Source: Sporomusa sp. KB1
Lineage (GTDB): Bacteria; Bacillota; Negativicutes; Sporomusales; Sporomusaceae
Assembly: GCF_007830295.1 (NCBI RefSeq)
Contig: NZ_VLKC01000002.1
Span: forward strand, 4,385,157-4,449,156
Direction of reading: 5' to 3'
Length of the DNA: 64,000 nt
Shown: piece by piece, positions 8,196 through 16,743 of the stretch
How the letters are laid out: each line of letters opens with the position of its first letter
Numbering within the stretch: the first letter of the stretch is position 1
Notes under the pieces: model-generated
What the model was told of the DNA's origin: nothing
Seen by the model: the letters and a program-made list of their open reading frames with translations, nothing else
Databases searched by the model: none
Translations under genes and position numbers: made by a program

Positions 8196-9005
8196 ATGAA
8201 AAAAATTTTATTAAAGGTATTGACTGGGGTTATACTTATGACTTTTTTACTTTTCTGTCATATCGCAAATGTTGATGCAGCGCGATATACTAAAACTTTA
8301 AATGAGGATACAAGAATGACGCCGCCTGGAGTTATAGTGGCAACGTGGTCTGAAATACCTAAGTTTAAGAAAGGAACCGTTGTTATGCTTAACGAGTATG
8401 GTGAGGTTTTTGAAGGCATATTAGCTGAAAATGTTAAATTGCCATATGAAACTGGTACTTCCCAGGATTCTATCAAGACAGCCTATACGCCTCTTCCGAT
8501 GTATTTTTACTCTTATACAACTGAGCCAAACTACAGGGTTCTTCCATTTAAGGGTGGCACAAAAGTTACATTCAATGATAAGGGTGAAGTAATTAAGGGT
8601 ATAATAAGTAGTTCTACTGAAAGAATTGACCTAAATCAAACAAACCATATACTAGTATCTGATGGCGAAGTAAGTTTTCATAAAAATGGGATGTTAGCAA
8701 CGTGTACGTTAGCCAGTGCTTCCTATCTGCGGCCTGTCGGGTGGCAACAAATTTTAATTGAAAACTATACAGATAACTCGGCCTGTTCCGGGTTTGTTGA
8801 ATTTAAGTCCAAAAAACCAATTGTGCTAAATGAGAAAGGCGAAGTAGTCAAGGGCACATTAAACAAAGATACCAAGCTGCTATCACCAGTAGTCAGTTTT
8901 CGGTCACCAGACGGTATTAAGGTATATGAAGCTGGTACTGAGGTAGAATTTGATGATCAAGGCGTTGTCGTAAAAGCTTTGAAAGCAACAACTGCTGTTA
9001 ACTAG
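8196..9005 (+). CDS. Secreted protein with about five degenerate beta-hairpin repeats
   Basis: A 269-residue protein with a clear signal peptide: a MKK start, a hydrophobic core, and a probable cleavage after NVDA. The mature part repeats a unit of roughly 25 residues patterned as G-T-x-V-x-F/L-N-x-x-G-E-V-x-x-G-x-L. Examples are GTVVMLNEYGEVFEGIL, GTKVTFNDKGEVIKGII, PIVLNEKGEVVKGTL and GTEVEFDDQGVVVKAL, plus a weaker copy around EVSFHKNGMLATCTL. The pattern resembles MORN/YwqK-like beta repeats, but I cannot name the family. The ATG at 8196 is preferred over 8181 because GGAGGG precedes it at the right distance. It is probably envelope-located. It has no operon partners. Confidence 0.6.
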   Translation: MKKILLKVLTGVILMTFLLFCHIANVDAARYTKTLNEDTRMTPPGVIVATWSEIPKFKKGTVVMLNEYGEVFEGILAENVKLPYETGTSQDSIKTAYTPLPMYFYSYTTEPNYRVLPFKGGTKVTFNDKGEVIKGIISSSTERIDLNQTNHILVSDGEVSFHKNGMLATCTLASASYLRPVGWQQILIENYTDNSACSGFVEFKSKKPIVLNEKGEVVKGTLNKDTKLLSPVVSFRSPDGIKVYEAGTEVEFDDQGVVVKALKATTAVN

Positions 9006-9065
9006 TATTGTTTTGGATAGTAACAGTAAATAGATAAACAGCACGAATAAAATTTGTATTATTTG

Positions 9066-9114
9066 GAAAACATAGTGACAACACTAGAGAAAGGTGTGTT
9101 GTCACTATGTTTTC
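9066..9114 (+). promoter_or_regulatory. 19-bp perfect hairpin enclosing the RBS and start codon of the bofC-like gene
   Basis: Arms 9066-9084 and 9096-9114 are exact complements, with an 11-nt loop (9085-9095). The loop holds the purine-rich RBS (GAGAAAGG), and the ATG at 9107-9109 lies inside the 3' arm. There is no T tract after it, so it is unlikely to be a simple terminator. As RNA it could restrict initiation; as DNA it could be an operator for a dimeric regulator. Confidence 0.6.
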
Positions 9115-9718
9115 GAAACTTATTGCTAAATTGTCTTCACTGCATCAGGTAAAAGTCTGTAATAAATCCATATTTACGAAGCCTGTACTTATTTGTGGAC
9201 TAATTCTATTACTGTCTGGTATCGGTTATTCTTTGCTGGCAGACCCGAACGTAAAACTGCCGCTTCCACATCAAGGCAGTGAGGTTGCTAAACAAGATAG
9301 CAAGATTAAGATTTCCGCAGATACCGATTTGGTACAAAAAATCAGCTATAGCAAGTGCAAAGACCAGGAGGTATTCCGGACTAAACCACCTGATAATTTA
9401 GTTGGGCTTACTTTTAATCAGGTACAGCAGATCTATTCAGGTTGGAGTATTGAAAAATTTGATACCAAAGAAGTAGAAATGACATTAACGGTGGATAGCT
9501 TATGCCGCGAGCACTCTAATAATATGTTTATTGGTATCAAGAACGACTATGTCACTGTATTCTATGGCGTACCTGGTCCTAAAGCCATTGTAAAAGAAGT
9601 AACCAACATACCTGTGAGCGGTTTAATGCCCCAGGATGTACAAGAGTTACATCAAGGGTTGATTGTGCAGTCGAAAGAGGAATTATTGCGAACACTAGAG
9701 GGAATGCAGGCACGGTAA
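9107..9718 (+). CDS. BofC C-terminal-domain protein (membrane-anchored)
   Basis: A 203-residue protein with one N-terminal membrane segment (about 27-45) and an extracytoplasmic C-terminal domain. The segments GLTFNQVQQIYSGWSIEKFD, MFIGIKNDYVTVFYG and LRTLEGMQ match the BofC C-terminal domain. In Bacillus, BofC restrains SpoIVB-dependent activation of sigma-K processing during sporulation. Here the N-terminal BofC domain seems replaced by a linker, so the role may differ. The gene sits directly upstream of ruvC. The start codon lies within a perfect hairpin, and the gene ends with its own terminator. Confidence 0.75.
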   Translation: MFSKLIAKLSSLHQVKVCNKSIFTKPVLICGLILLLSGIGYSLLADPNVKLPLPHQGSEVAKQDSKIKISADTDLVQKISYSKCKDQEVFRTKPPDNLVGLTFNQVQQIYSGWSIEKFDTKEVEMTLTVDSLCREHSNNMFIGIKNDYVTVFYGVPGPKAIVKEVTNIPVSGLMPQDVQELHQGLIVQSKEELLRTLEGMQAR

Positions 9719-9741
9719 GGAGAGGGCAACCTCTCTTTTTG
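9719..9741 (+). terminator. Rho-independent terminator after the bofC-like gene
   Basis: GGAGAGG pairs with CCTCTC around GCAA and is followed by TTTTTGCTTT. Confidence 0.8.
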
Positions 9742-9806
9742 CTTTGTGTAACAGGAATATATGGTAAAGTTGTCGAAAGTAATAGGGAGTAAAAAGGGGG
9801 CATCAG

Positions 9807-10313
9807 ATGATTGTATTAGGAATCGACCCTGGCACAGCAATATGCGGTTATGGTTTGGTCGAAGCACAAGGAAGCAGATTAAAGCCCATTATATATGGGG
9901 TTATTGAGACAACTCCCGACATGGAGGCTGCCATGCGGCTTAGAAAAGTACATCAGGAAATTGATGGTTTGATTAAGCAGTATCAGCCAGATAGTATGGG
10001 TGTTGAAATGTTGTTTATGAATAAAAATGTTCGTACTGTCATGGCTGTGGGGCAAGCCAGAGGGGTAATACTACTGGCGGCAGCTCAAAATGAACTTAGC
10101 ATTGATGAATTTACACCGTTACAGGTTAAACAGGCGGTAACCGGGTATGGTAAAGCAACTAAAGAACAAGTTATTTATATGACCCAACGATTATTAAGCC
10201 TGCCGAAGAAACCGCATCCCGATGATGCCGCCGATGCGTTAGCTATCGCTATTGCAACAATACATTGCGGAAGGTCAAACAGAATGAGGGTAACAAATGA
10301 TAGGCTATGTTAA
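9807..10313 (+). CDS. ruvC: Holliday junction endonuclease RuvC
   Basis: RuvC is the dimeric resolvase that cuts four-way DNA junctions made during recombination, working with the RuvAB branch-migration motor. The first catalytic Asp sits in VLGIDPGTAICGYG near the start. VEMLFMNKN carries the Glu, and the final acidic pair lies in HPDDAADALAIA. The 168 residues match the family. Its 3' end overlaps ruvA by 17 bp, so the two are translationally coupled. It opens the ruvC-ruvA-ruvB block. Confidence 0.97.
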   Translation: MIVLGIDPGTAICGYGLVEAQGSRLKPIIYGVIETTPDMEAAMRLRKVHQEIDGLIKQYQPDSMGVEMLFMNKNVRTVMAVGQARGVILLAAAQNELSIDEFTPLQVKQAVTGYGKATKEQVIYMTQRLLSLPKKPHPDDAADALAIAIATIHCGRSNRMRVTNDRLC

Positions 10314-10920
10314 AGGCGTAGTTACACATCTATTTGTCGATTATTGTTTTGTGGATGTTCAGGGAATCGGCTATCGGATATTTATACCTAACTCTACCAG
10401 GCAAAAACTGGCAATTGGTCAAACAGCCACCTTGTTTACCTATCTGAATGTACGTGAGGATGCACTTACGCTGCACGGTTTTTATACGCAGGAAGAATAT
10501 GATCTTTTTCTAAGTCTTATTTCGGTATCAGGGATTGGCCCCAAAGTAGCGGCTGGCATTTTGTCTACCATCACACCCCAAAATTTCTGCTCGGCAATTA
10601 GTGCCAATAATGCAGCTATCTTGACAAAACTACCAGGTATTGGCAAAAAGACGGCGGAAAGAATTATTCTTGAGCTAAAAGATAAAGTGGGAATCAGTAC
10701 AGAATTGGATGCAAGTGTTTCAGGCCAGATGGCAGCAGACGTTACTTTGTCGGGAGATATCCGGCAAGAGGCTATCCAGGCGCTAATTGCATTAGGGTAT
10801 AACCATGCCGAGATAACGCCAGTCATTAAGAAAATTTATCAACAAGAAGGTACAGCTCATACAGAAATATCATTAGAACAGTTAATTAGACTTACGCTAA
10901 AGGAGTTTGGCCGGAGGTAA
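10297..10920 (+). CDS. ruvA: Holliday junction branch migration protein RuvA
   Basis: RuvA tetramers bind the four-way junction and recruit the RuvB motor. Visible parts are the N-terminal OB domain (MIGYVKGVV, DVQGIGYRI), two helix-hairpin-helix motifs (ISVSGIGPKVAAGIL and LPGIGKKTAERIILELK), and the C-terminal RuvB-binding domain after a variable linker. The 207 residues are normal. It overlaps ruvC, and ruvB follows after an 18-bp gap. Confidence 0.97.
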   Translation: MIGYVKGVVTHLFVDYCFVDVQGIGYRIFIPNSTRQKLAIGQTATLFTYLNVREDALTLHGFYTQEEYDLFLSLISVSGIGPKVAAGILSTITPQNFCSAISANNAAILTKLPGIGKKTAERIILELKDKVGISTELDASVSGQMAADVTLSGDIRQEAIQALIALGYNHAEITPVIKKIYQQEGTAHTEISLEQLIRLTLKEFGRR

Positions 10921-10938
10921 TTGGGAGGTAACTAACTG

Positions 10939-11961
10939 GTGGAAGAACGTATTGTGGAACCAGATGAACAGGATGTTGATTCCTGGCAATATAGTCTGCG
11001 GCCGCGCCGTCTTGCTCAATATATTGGACAAGATCAAGTAAAAAATAATCTTTCTATATTTATTCAGGCAGCAATGGCCAGAGAGGAAGCGCTGGATCAT
11101 GTCTTATTATATGGCCCGCCCGGATTGGGTAAAACTACATTAGCCGGTATTGTTGCCAATGAGCTTGGCGCTAATTTTCGGATTACATCAGGTCCGGCTA
11201 TTGAGCGGCCAGGTGATTTGGCCTCACTCCTGACTAATTTGGGTGAAAAAGACGTGCTGTTTATTGATGAAATTCACCGTTTGTCGCGCGCAGTAGAGGA
11301 AGTTTTGTATTCGGCAATGGAAGACTATGCCCTTGATATTATCATCGGCAAAGGCCCGTCTGCCCGTTCTATTCGGCTTGATTTACCCAAGTTCACGCTG
11401 ATAGGGGCAACAACCAAGGCCGGTGCCTTAGCCGCACCGCTTAGAGATCGCTTTGGAGTTATTTGCCGTCTGGAATATTACGAAACAGAGCATTTGGAAT
11501 GTATTGTAAACCGGGCTGCTGAAATTTTGCAAGTAGACATTGAACCCCGCGGTGCACTGGAAATTGCCAAGCGTTCACGGGGAACGCCACGTATTGCTAA
11601 CCGGCTTTTAAAGCGGGTACGGGATTTTGCTCAGGTAACAGCCGATGGGATAATTACAGATACTATCGCTGATAAAGCTCTTGATCTGTTAGAAGTAGAC
11701 AAACGCGGACTGGATAAAACTGACCGGAGTATGCTCACGGCGATTATTAAAAAGTTTAACGGCGGACCTGTGGGGCTGGATACATTGGCTGCATCGATCA
11801 GTGAAGAGACCGAAACAATTGAAGATGTATATGAACCCTTTCTATTACAAATGGGATTTATCTCCAGAACGCCGCGCGGGCGGGTAGCTACCCAGGCAGC
11901 CTATGCCCATCTCAATATTTCTTACGAAGATAAAGCCAGCTCTCAAGAAAAATTATGGTAG
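10939..11961 (+). CDS. ruvB: Holliday junction DNA helicase RuvB
   Basis: RuvB is the hexameric AAA+ motor that drives branch migration. Motifs include Walker A GPPGLGKTT, Walker B VLFIDEIHRL, sensor 1 around TLIGATTKAGAL, the arginine finger in PLRDRFG, and a C-terminal winged helix (GFISRTPRGR). The start is GTG, 10 nt after GGGAGG. The 340 residues match the family. queH follows after 12 bp, so recombination and queuosine genes probably share a transcript. Confidence 0.97.
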   Translation: MEERIVEPDEQDVDSWQYSLRPRRLAQYIGQDQVKNNLSIFIQAAMAREEALDHVLLYGPPGLGKTTLAGIVANELGANFRITSGPAIERPGDLASLLTNLGEKDVLFIDEIHRLSRAVEEVLYSAMEDYALDIIIGKGPSARSIRLDLPKFTLIGATTKAGALAAPLRDRFGVICRLEYYETEHLECIVNRAAEILQVDIEPRGALEIAKRSRGTPRIANRLLKRVRDFAQVTADGIITDTIADKALDLLEVDKRGLDKTDRSMLTAIIKKFNGGPVGLDTLAASISEETETIEDVYEPFLLQMGFISRTPRGRVATQAAYAHLNISYEDKASSQEKLW

Positions 11962-11973
11962 GTGACTTAAATT

Positions 11974-12528
11974 ATGCGTATGCTGCTGCATGTCTGTTGC
12001 GGCCCGTGTTCTGTATTTCCCCTGAAACACCTGCAAGAACAGTATCCGGAGTACGAGATTACCGGCTATTTTTATAATCCAAACATCCACCCGTACAAGG
12101 AGTTTTGCAAACGTCTGGATACTCTCAAAACGTTTGCGGATAAAATTGGTCTTACCAGACTAATCATTGATGAAAGTTATACCCTTGAAGAATTTTTGCG
12201 GCAAGCATTGAATGCCCCAGGTGGGCGCTGTACTCACTGCTATGACTTGCGAATGAACCAAACAGCACGCTATGCCAAAGAACAGGGCTTTGACTGTTTT
12301 AGTACCACACTATTAGTTAGCCCTTACCAGCAGCATGATTTGATAAGGGCAGCTGCTGATAAAGCTGCTGTTGCCGAGAACGTCCGGTTTTGCTATATAG
12401 ACTTCCGTCCAGGCTGGCAGGAAGGCGTCAAGATAAGCAGAGAGCTGGAAATGTACCGGCAGCCTTATTGCGGGTGTGTTTTTAGCGAGCGAGACCGTTA
12501 TTACAAACCAAGAAAGGGGCAAGGTTAA
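11974..12528 (+). CDS. queH: Epoxyqueuosine reductase QueH
   Basis: QueH (formerly DUF208) performs the last step of queuosine synthesis, reducing epoxyqueuosine in tRNA to queuosine. It is the non-homologous replacement for cobalamin-dependent QueG. Cysteine clusters that bind the Fe-S cluster and metal are visible: HVCCGPCSV at the start, CTHCYDLR near residue 90 and YCGCVFSERDR near 160. The 184 residues fit. Its neighbours queA and tgt encode the preceding pathway steps, which strongly supports the call. Its stop codon overlaps the next start. Confidence 0.9.
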   Translation: MRMLLHVCCGPCSVFPLKHLQEQYPEYEITGYFYNPNIHPYKEFCKRLDTLKTFADKIGLTRLIIDESYTLEEFLRQALNAPGGRCTHCYDLRMNQTARYAKEQGFDCFSTTLLVSPYQQHDLIRAAADKAAVAENVRFCYIDFRPGWQEGVKISRELEMYRQPYCGCVFSERDRYYKPRKGQG

Positions 12529-12752
12529 TGCCCGGAGGATTCGATTCCTTAGGTAAAACCCTGATGCTGTTTGGCCTCATTCTGTTGGTTGCCGGAGCCA
12601 TATTTCATTTTGGGGGTAAATTCTTAAATCTGGGGCGATTGCCGGGGGATATACATCTGGAACAGGGAAACTTCAGTTTTCATTTTCCTATTGTTACATC
12701 AATTATTCTAAGTATTATTCTAACAATAATCCTGAATCTGTTATCAAGATAA
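12528..12752 (+). CDS. DUF2905 family small membrane protein
   Basis: A 74-residue protein with two hydrophobic segments (about 10-30 and 52-72). They are separated by a short loop with LNLGRLPGDIHLEQGNFSFHFP, where the GRLPGDI segment marks DUF2905. Function is unknown. The family is common in this position near ruvB and queA in clostridia. It overlaps the queH stop codon by one base, so the two are translationally coupled. Confidence 0.8.
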   Translation: MPGGFDSLGKTLMLFGLILLVAGAIFHFGGKFLNLGRLPGDIHLEQGNFSFHFPIVTSIILSIILTIILNLLSR

Positions 12753-12791
12753 GACAGACTTCCTTTCTGTCTGGAAAATAGCGCCGGAGGT

Positions 12792-14099
12792 ATGCGATTG
12801 AATAGACATATGGTAAAATGGTTAATGGTAATTGCCTTTTTCATTTTTCCCTTATCTGGATATGCCCATTCAGGCAATAGCGCCGTGCCGGTTTTTGGAC
12901 CTAACCTGCGGGTGGGGATTTTAACTAACCAGCACAGCCTTGAAGTTTCCGCTGATGCTAAATTTGCTATTGTTAGTACCGGCACCGCTAAAGTACTGGG
13001 GGATTTTGCTGCCCAGGAACCTGTAACAATTGCTGTACGCGAAAGTGGTTTTACCGTTAATGGCAGGCCTGTAGAGGCTACTGGCTTGGCTGTTGTTATG
13101 AACAAAGCGCATTCCACAGTTTACAGTGAACAATATCTATATGCCAATAAACGGCGGTATCGGGGTGACCTTAGTATTCAGCGCACCATCGGCAAGCCAG
13201 GTATGACAGTGATAAATACTCTGCCAGTTGAACAGTATCTATATGGGGTCATTAAAAATGAAATTTCTCCGGAATGGCCAATGGAAGCAGTTAAAGCTCA
13301 GGCGGTAGCAGCACGTACTTATGCGCTGGCTAACAGCAATAAGCATACAGCTGATGGTTTTGAACTGTGTGCTACTACTGATTGCCAAGTATACGGCGGG
13401 CGGGAAAGTGAAGCGCCCAAAGCAATCAAAGCAGTCGATGCAACACGGGGACTGGTGCTTACCTATAAAGGTAAACTAATTTCTGCCTATTTTCACAGCA
13501 GTTCAGGTGGTTACACTGAAAATAGCGAAAATGTTTGGTCAGCGAAGCAGCCGTATCTTCGCGGTGTAGCTGATTTCGATCAAAACAGCCCTTATTATAC
13601 ATGGGAAGAGAAGCTGACGCTGGCTGAACTAGATCAGGCTATTAGTAAGGCTGGTTACAACATTGGTTATCTACAAGCGGTTGAATTATCACCACTTTCC
13701 AGCCCGCCGGTGGCAAGCTTTGACCGCGGGGTGTCAGGACGGGTAAAAAGCGTATACTTCAAGGGAACTACCGGGAATATCCAGCTAACAGGCACACAAC
13801 TAAGAAACATGCTAAATTTAAAAAGTACCTTGTTTGATATTACTATAAGTAAAGAGCACCCCCAGCCTGCTATGTCAGTTTATGCCAGTAAGGATAGAAA
13901 AAAAAGTCACACTCAGCTTGCCGCTGGTAAGCCAACTGATTTTGTTGTTATTACCGGCTTTGGCTGGGGACATGGTTTAGGGCTTTCGCAATGGGGAGCA
14001 AAAGCCATGGCAGAAAAGGCTCCACCGGGAAACACGGAATATTTCAAGGATATCTTGAAACACTACTACCAAGATGTAGAAATAAAAAAAGCCTACTGA
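12792..14099 (+). CDS. SpoIID/LytB domain protein (peptidoglycan lytic transglycosylase-like)
   Basis: The 435-residue exported protein has a signal peptide at 1-25. The SpoIID domain contains LPVEQYLYGVIKNEISPEWP near 140, where the Glu lies at the catalytic site, then AVAARTYAL. HSSSGGYTENSENVW follows near 235 and GWGHGLGLSQWGA near the end. SpoIID cleaves glycan strands during engulfment together with SpoIIP and SpoIIM. This copy lies in the que/ruv block and not with spoIIP, so it may be a paralog of spoIID itself. It is likely envelope-located. Confidence 0.88.
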   Translation: MRLNRHMVKWLMVIAFFIFPLSGYAHSGNSAVPVFGPNLRVGILTNQHSLEVSADAKFAIVSTGTAKVLGDFAAQEPVTIAVRESGFTVNGRPVEATGLAVVMNKAHSTVYSEQYLYANKRRYRGDLSIQRTIGKPGMTVINTLPVEQYLYGVIKNEISPEWPMEAVKAQAVAARTYALANSNKHTADGFELCATTDCQVYGGRESEAPKAIKAVDATRGLVLTYKGKLISAYFHSSSGGYTENSENVWSAKQPYLRGVADFDQNSPYYTWEEKLTLAELDQAISKAGYNIGYLQAVELSPLSSPPVASFDRGVSGRVKSVYFKGTTGNIQLTGTQLRNMLNLKSTLFDITISKEHPQPAMSVYASKDRKKSHTQLAAGKPTDFVVITGFGWGHGLGLSQWGAKAMAEKAPPGNTEYFKDILKHYYQDVEIKKAY

Positions 14100-14121
14100 T
14101 AGGCCATAATGAGGGAGTACC

Positions 14122-15141
14122 ATGCTGGTTTCTGATTTTGATTATTATTTACCTGAAGAATTAATAGCACAACAGCCGGTAGAACCGCGCGATCAGTCAC
14201 GGCTGCTCGTGCTTGACCGGGAAACTGGATGCATTGAGCATAATGAGTTTCATAATCTGCTGCACTATTTAAAACCAGGGGATACCCTGGTTTTTAATGA
14301 TACCCGAGTAATACCTGCAAGGCTATTTGGAACTAAGCAGGAAACTGGCGGTAAAGTGGAAGTTTTTTTGTTAAGCCGTACAACTAATGATGATTGGGAA
14401 GTACTTGTTAAGCCAGGTAAAAAAGCTAAGCCGGGAACTGTGATTGAGTTTAGCGACAACCTACGCTGTGAAGTTCTGCAAAGTACGGATTTTGGCGGCA
14501 GAGTAGTACGCTTTCAGTATCAGGGTATTTTTGAAGAAATTCTTGATTCGCTGGGTGAGACACCCTTACCGCCTTATATCAAAACTAAGTTAACAGACAA
14601 GGAACGCTATCAGACGGTGTATGCCCGGGAACGTGGCTCAGCCGCAGCCCCTACTGCAGGGCTGCACTTTACGCGTCAGCTCATGGACAGCTGTAAAAGC
14701 ATGGGTGTTAATCTGACTTTTGTTACTCTTCATGTCGGGCTGGGGACCTTTCGGCCTGTAGCGGTAGATACCATAACAGATCATGTCATGCATCGCGAGT
14801 ATTATTCAGTGCCTGAAGAGACCGCTGCCCTTGTCAATAAAACACTGGCAGCCGGCAACCGGGTTATTGCAGTAGGGACTACCGCAGTGCGAACCTTAGA
14901 GACAGCAGGTACTAGCGGGCAATTGGAAGCTAAAAGTGGCTGGACACAGATATTTATCTATCCTGGCTATGAATTCAAAATTGTTAAAGCACTGATTACC
15001 AATTTTCATCTTCCTAAATCCACCCTGTTAATGCTGGTTAGTGCTTTGGCTGGCAGAGAACATATTTTTAACGCTTACCAGGAAGCCGTAGATAAGCGCT
15101 ACCGGTTTTTCAGTTTTGGCGATGCCATGTTTATCCGCTAG
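14122..15141 (+). CDS. queA: S-adenosylmethionine:tRNA ribosyltransferase-isomerase
   Basis: QueA transfers and isomerises the ribosyl part of SAM onto preQ1-modified tRNA to give epoxyqueuosine. Family blocks include DFDYYLPEELIAQ at the start, LVFNDTRVIPARL, ERGSAAAPTAGLHFT near 180, and VTLHVGLGTFRPV with the C-terminal NFHLPKSTLLMLVSA. The 339 residues match. It precedes tgt by 32 bp. Confidence 0.97.
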   Translation: MLVSDFDYYLPEELIAQQPVEPRDQSRLLVLDRETGCIEHNEFHNLLHYLKPGDTLVFNDTRVIPARLFGTKQETGGKVEVFLLSRTTNDDWEVLVKPGKKAKPGTVIEFSDNLRCEVLQSTDFGGRVVRFQYQGIFEEILDSLGETPLPPYIKTKLTDKERYQTVYARERGSAAAPTAGLHFTRQLMDSCKSMGVNLTFVTLHVGLGTFRPVAVDTITDHVMHREYYSVPEETAALVNKTLAAGNRVIAVGTTAVRTLETAGTSGQLEAKSGWTQIFIYPGYEFKIVKALITNFHLPKSTLLMLVSALAGREHIFNAYQEAVDKRYRFFSFGDAMFIR

Positions 15142-15173
15142 GTATATTTTTATTAATACGAGAGGTGTAGCTA

Positions 15174-16283
15174 TTGGCCATTACATACGAACTTATTAAA
15201 CAATGCTCAAAAACTGGAGCGCGGGTGGGGCGGTTATATACGCCTCATGGTGTATTTGATACACCTATTTTTATGCCAGTAGGCACGCAGGCCACCGTTA
15301 AGGCCATGTCGCCTGATGAGCTTAAAGACATGGGAGCAGGTATAATCCTCAGTAATACGTATCACTTGTACTTGCGTCCAGGTCATGATTTAGTGGCAGA
15401 AGCAGGCGGGCTGCATAAATTTATGCAGTGGGATCGCGGTATCTTAACAGATAGCGGTGGTTTTCAGGTATTTAGTCTGGGACCTCTTCGCAAGATAACT
15501 GAAGAGGGAGTTACATTTCGTTCACATATTGATGGTTCTAAGCATTTTTTATCACCAGAAAAAGCCACTGAAGTGCAAATGGCATTAGGTGCTGACATCA
15601 TCATGGCTTTTGACGAGTGTGTGCCGTATCCGGCAGACCATGAATATGCCCGCCAATCAACACAGCGAACTACCCGTTGGGCTGAACGCTGTAAAAAAGC
15701 CCATACCCGTAAGGATCAGGCTCTGTTTGGTATTGTTCAGGGCGGGATGTATAAAGACCTCAGAACGATGAGTGCCCAGGATCTTATTGCTTTGGACTTT
15801 TCCGGTTACGCTATTGGCGGCCTCAGCGTAGGTGAACCAAAGCCGCTTATGTATGAGATGCTTGATCATACAGTACCCTTATTGCCAGCAAATAAACCAC
15901 GTTATCTGATGGGCGTTGGCACACCGGATTGCTTGCTGGAAGGTGTCATGTACGGTATTGATATGTTTGACTGTGTCTTCCCGACAAGAGTAGCGCGTAA
16001 TGGCACCGTAATGACCAATCGTGGTCGTCTTGTTATCAAAAACGCCGAATTTTCCCGTGATTTTCGTCCTATTGATCCGGAATGCGGCTGTTATACCTGC
16101 CGGAATTTCTCCCGCGCTTATATCCGGCATTTGCTTAAAACAGAAGAAATCTTCGGCTTGCGCCTGACAACTACCCATAATTTATATTTCTTATTAAACT
16201 TTATGAAAGAGATGCGCAAAGCCATTCTTGATGACCGCTTTTTAGCTTTCAGAGAAGAGTTTTGGGCCCATTATCGCAAATAA
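15174..16283 (+). CDS. tgt: Queuine/preQ1 tRNA-guanine transglycosylase
   Basis: Tgt exchanges guanine-34 in GUN-anticodon tRNAs for preQ1. The nucleophile and base-binding blocks are seen in ILTDSGGFQVFSLG, FDECVPYP, GIVQGGMYKDLR, GGLSVGEP and YLMGVGTPDCLLEGV. The zinc site follows the ECGCYTCRNFSRAYIRHL pattern. The TTG start is preceded by AGAGGTG, 6 nt away. The length of 369 residues is normal. No preQ1 synthesis genes are in this window. Confidence 0.97.
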   Translation: MAITYELIKQCSKTGARVGRLYTPHGVFDTPIFMPVGTQATVKAMSPDELKDMGAGIILSNTYHLYLRPGHDLVAEAGGLHKFMQWDRGILTDSGGFQVFSLGPLRKITEEGVTFRSHIDGSKHFLSPEKATEVQMALGADIIMAFDECVPYPADHEYARQSTQRTTRWAERCKKAHTRKDQALFGIVQGGMYKDLRTMSAQDLIALDFSGYAIGGLSVGEPKPLMYEMLDHTVPLLPANKPRYLMGVGTPDCLLEGVMYGIDMFDCVFPTRVARNGTVMTNRGRLVIKNAEFSRDFRPIDPECGCYTCRNFSRAYIRHLLKTEEIFGLRLTTTHNLYFLLNFMKEMRKAILDDRFLAFREEFWAHYRK

Positions 16284-16344
16284 TAAGAGGATTTATGATA
16301 AACGTGTGGAATATAATGTAACAGAAACAGGAGGTGATAAATAT

Positions 16345-16641
16345 ATGCCAGCACTTTCACCCGAAATAATGCAAGCCATTCAGGCTTCTTGGCCAATAGT
16401 ATTAATGGGCGTAATCTTCTATTTTTTACTATATCGTCCGCAGAAAAAAGAACAGCAACGCCGTAAAGAACTTTTGGAGAGTCTCAAAAAGGGAGAACGC
16501 ATTGTTACTATTGGTGGCTTGTATGGTACGATTACAGCATTGCATGAAAAAACGGTTACTATTAAAATTGCCGATAAAGTTGAAGTCGATATAGCCCGTA
16601 CTGCTGTAAGCCATAATCAAAATCAGCAGAAACCTGAATAA
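16345..16641 (+). CDS. yajC: Preprotein translocase subunit YajC
   Basis: YajC is a small inner-membrane partner of SecDF in the holo-translocon. The 98-residue product has a single membrane segment (about 15-32) ending in FYFLLYRPQKKEQQRRKE, the family hallmark. A basic region and the VTIGGLYGTI motif follow. The ATG at 16345 is chosen over an upstream in-frame codon because CAGGAGGTGAT lies just before it. secD and secF lie 1.5 kb downstream, with two genes in between. Confidence 0.93.
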   Translation: MPALSPEIMQAIQASWPIVLMGVIFYFLLYRPQKKEQQRRKELLESLKKGERIVTIGGLYGTITALHEKTVTIKIADKVEVDIARTAVSHNQNQQKPE

Positions 16642-16664
16642 CTTTTCAAAGATAACCATAGCTA

Positions 16665-16693
16665 CCGCCTATACCCCGTTGAGGTACAGGCGG
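16665..16693 (+). other. Hairpin between yajC and the cyclo-ligase gene
   Basis: CCGCCT-TACC (16665-16675) pairs with GGTA-AGGCGG (16683-16693). There is no T tract after it, so it may serve as an RNA processing or stability site rather than a strong terminator. Confidence 0.45.
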
Positions 16694-16743
16694 CTTCTGC
16701 CGTCATTGATTAAAAGCGAGTATTTATAGGGAGGGAAACGATT

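Noticed and set aside
11962..11973. Possible preQ1 riboswitch before queH
   Set aside because: Only 12 bp separate ruvB and queH, and no preQ1 aptamer pattern is present.
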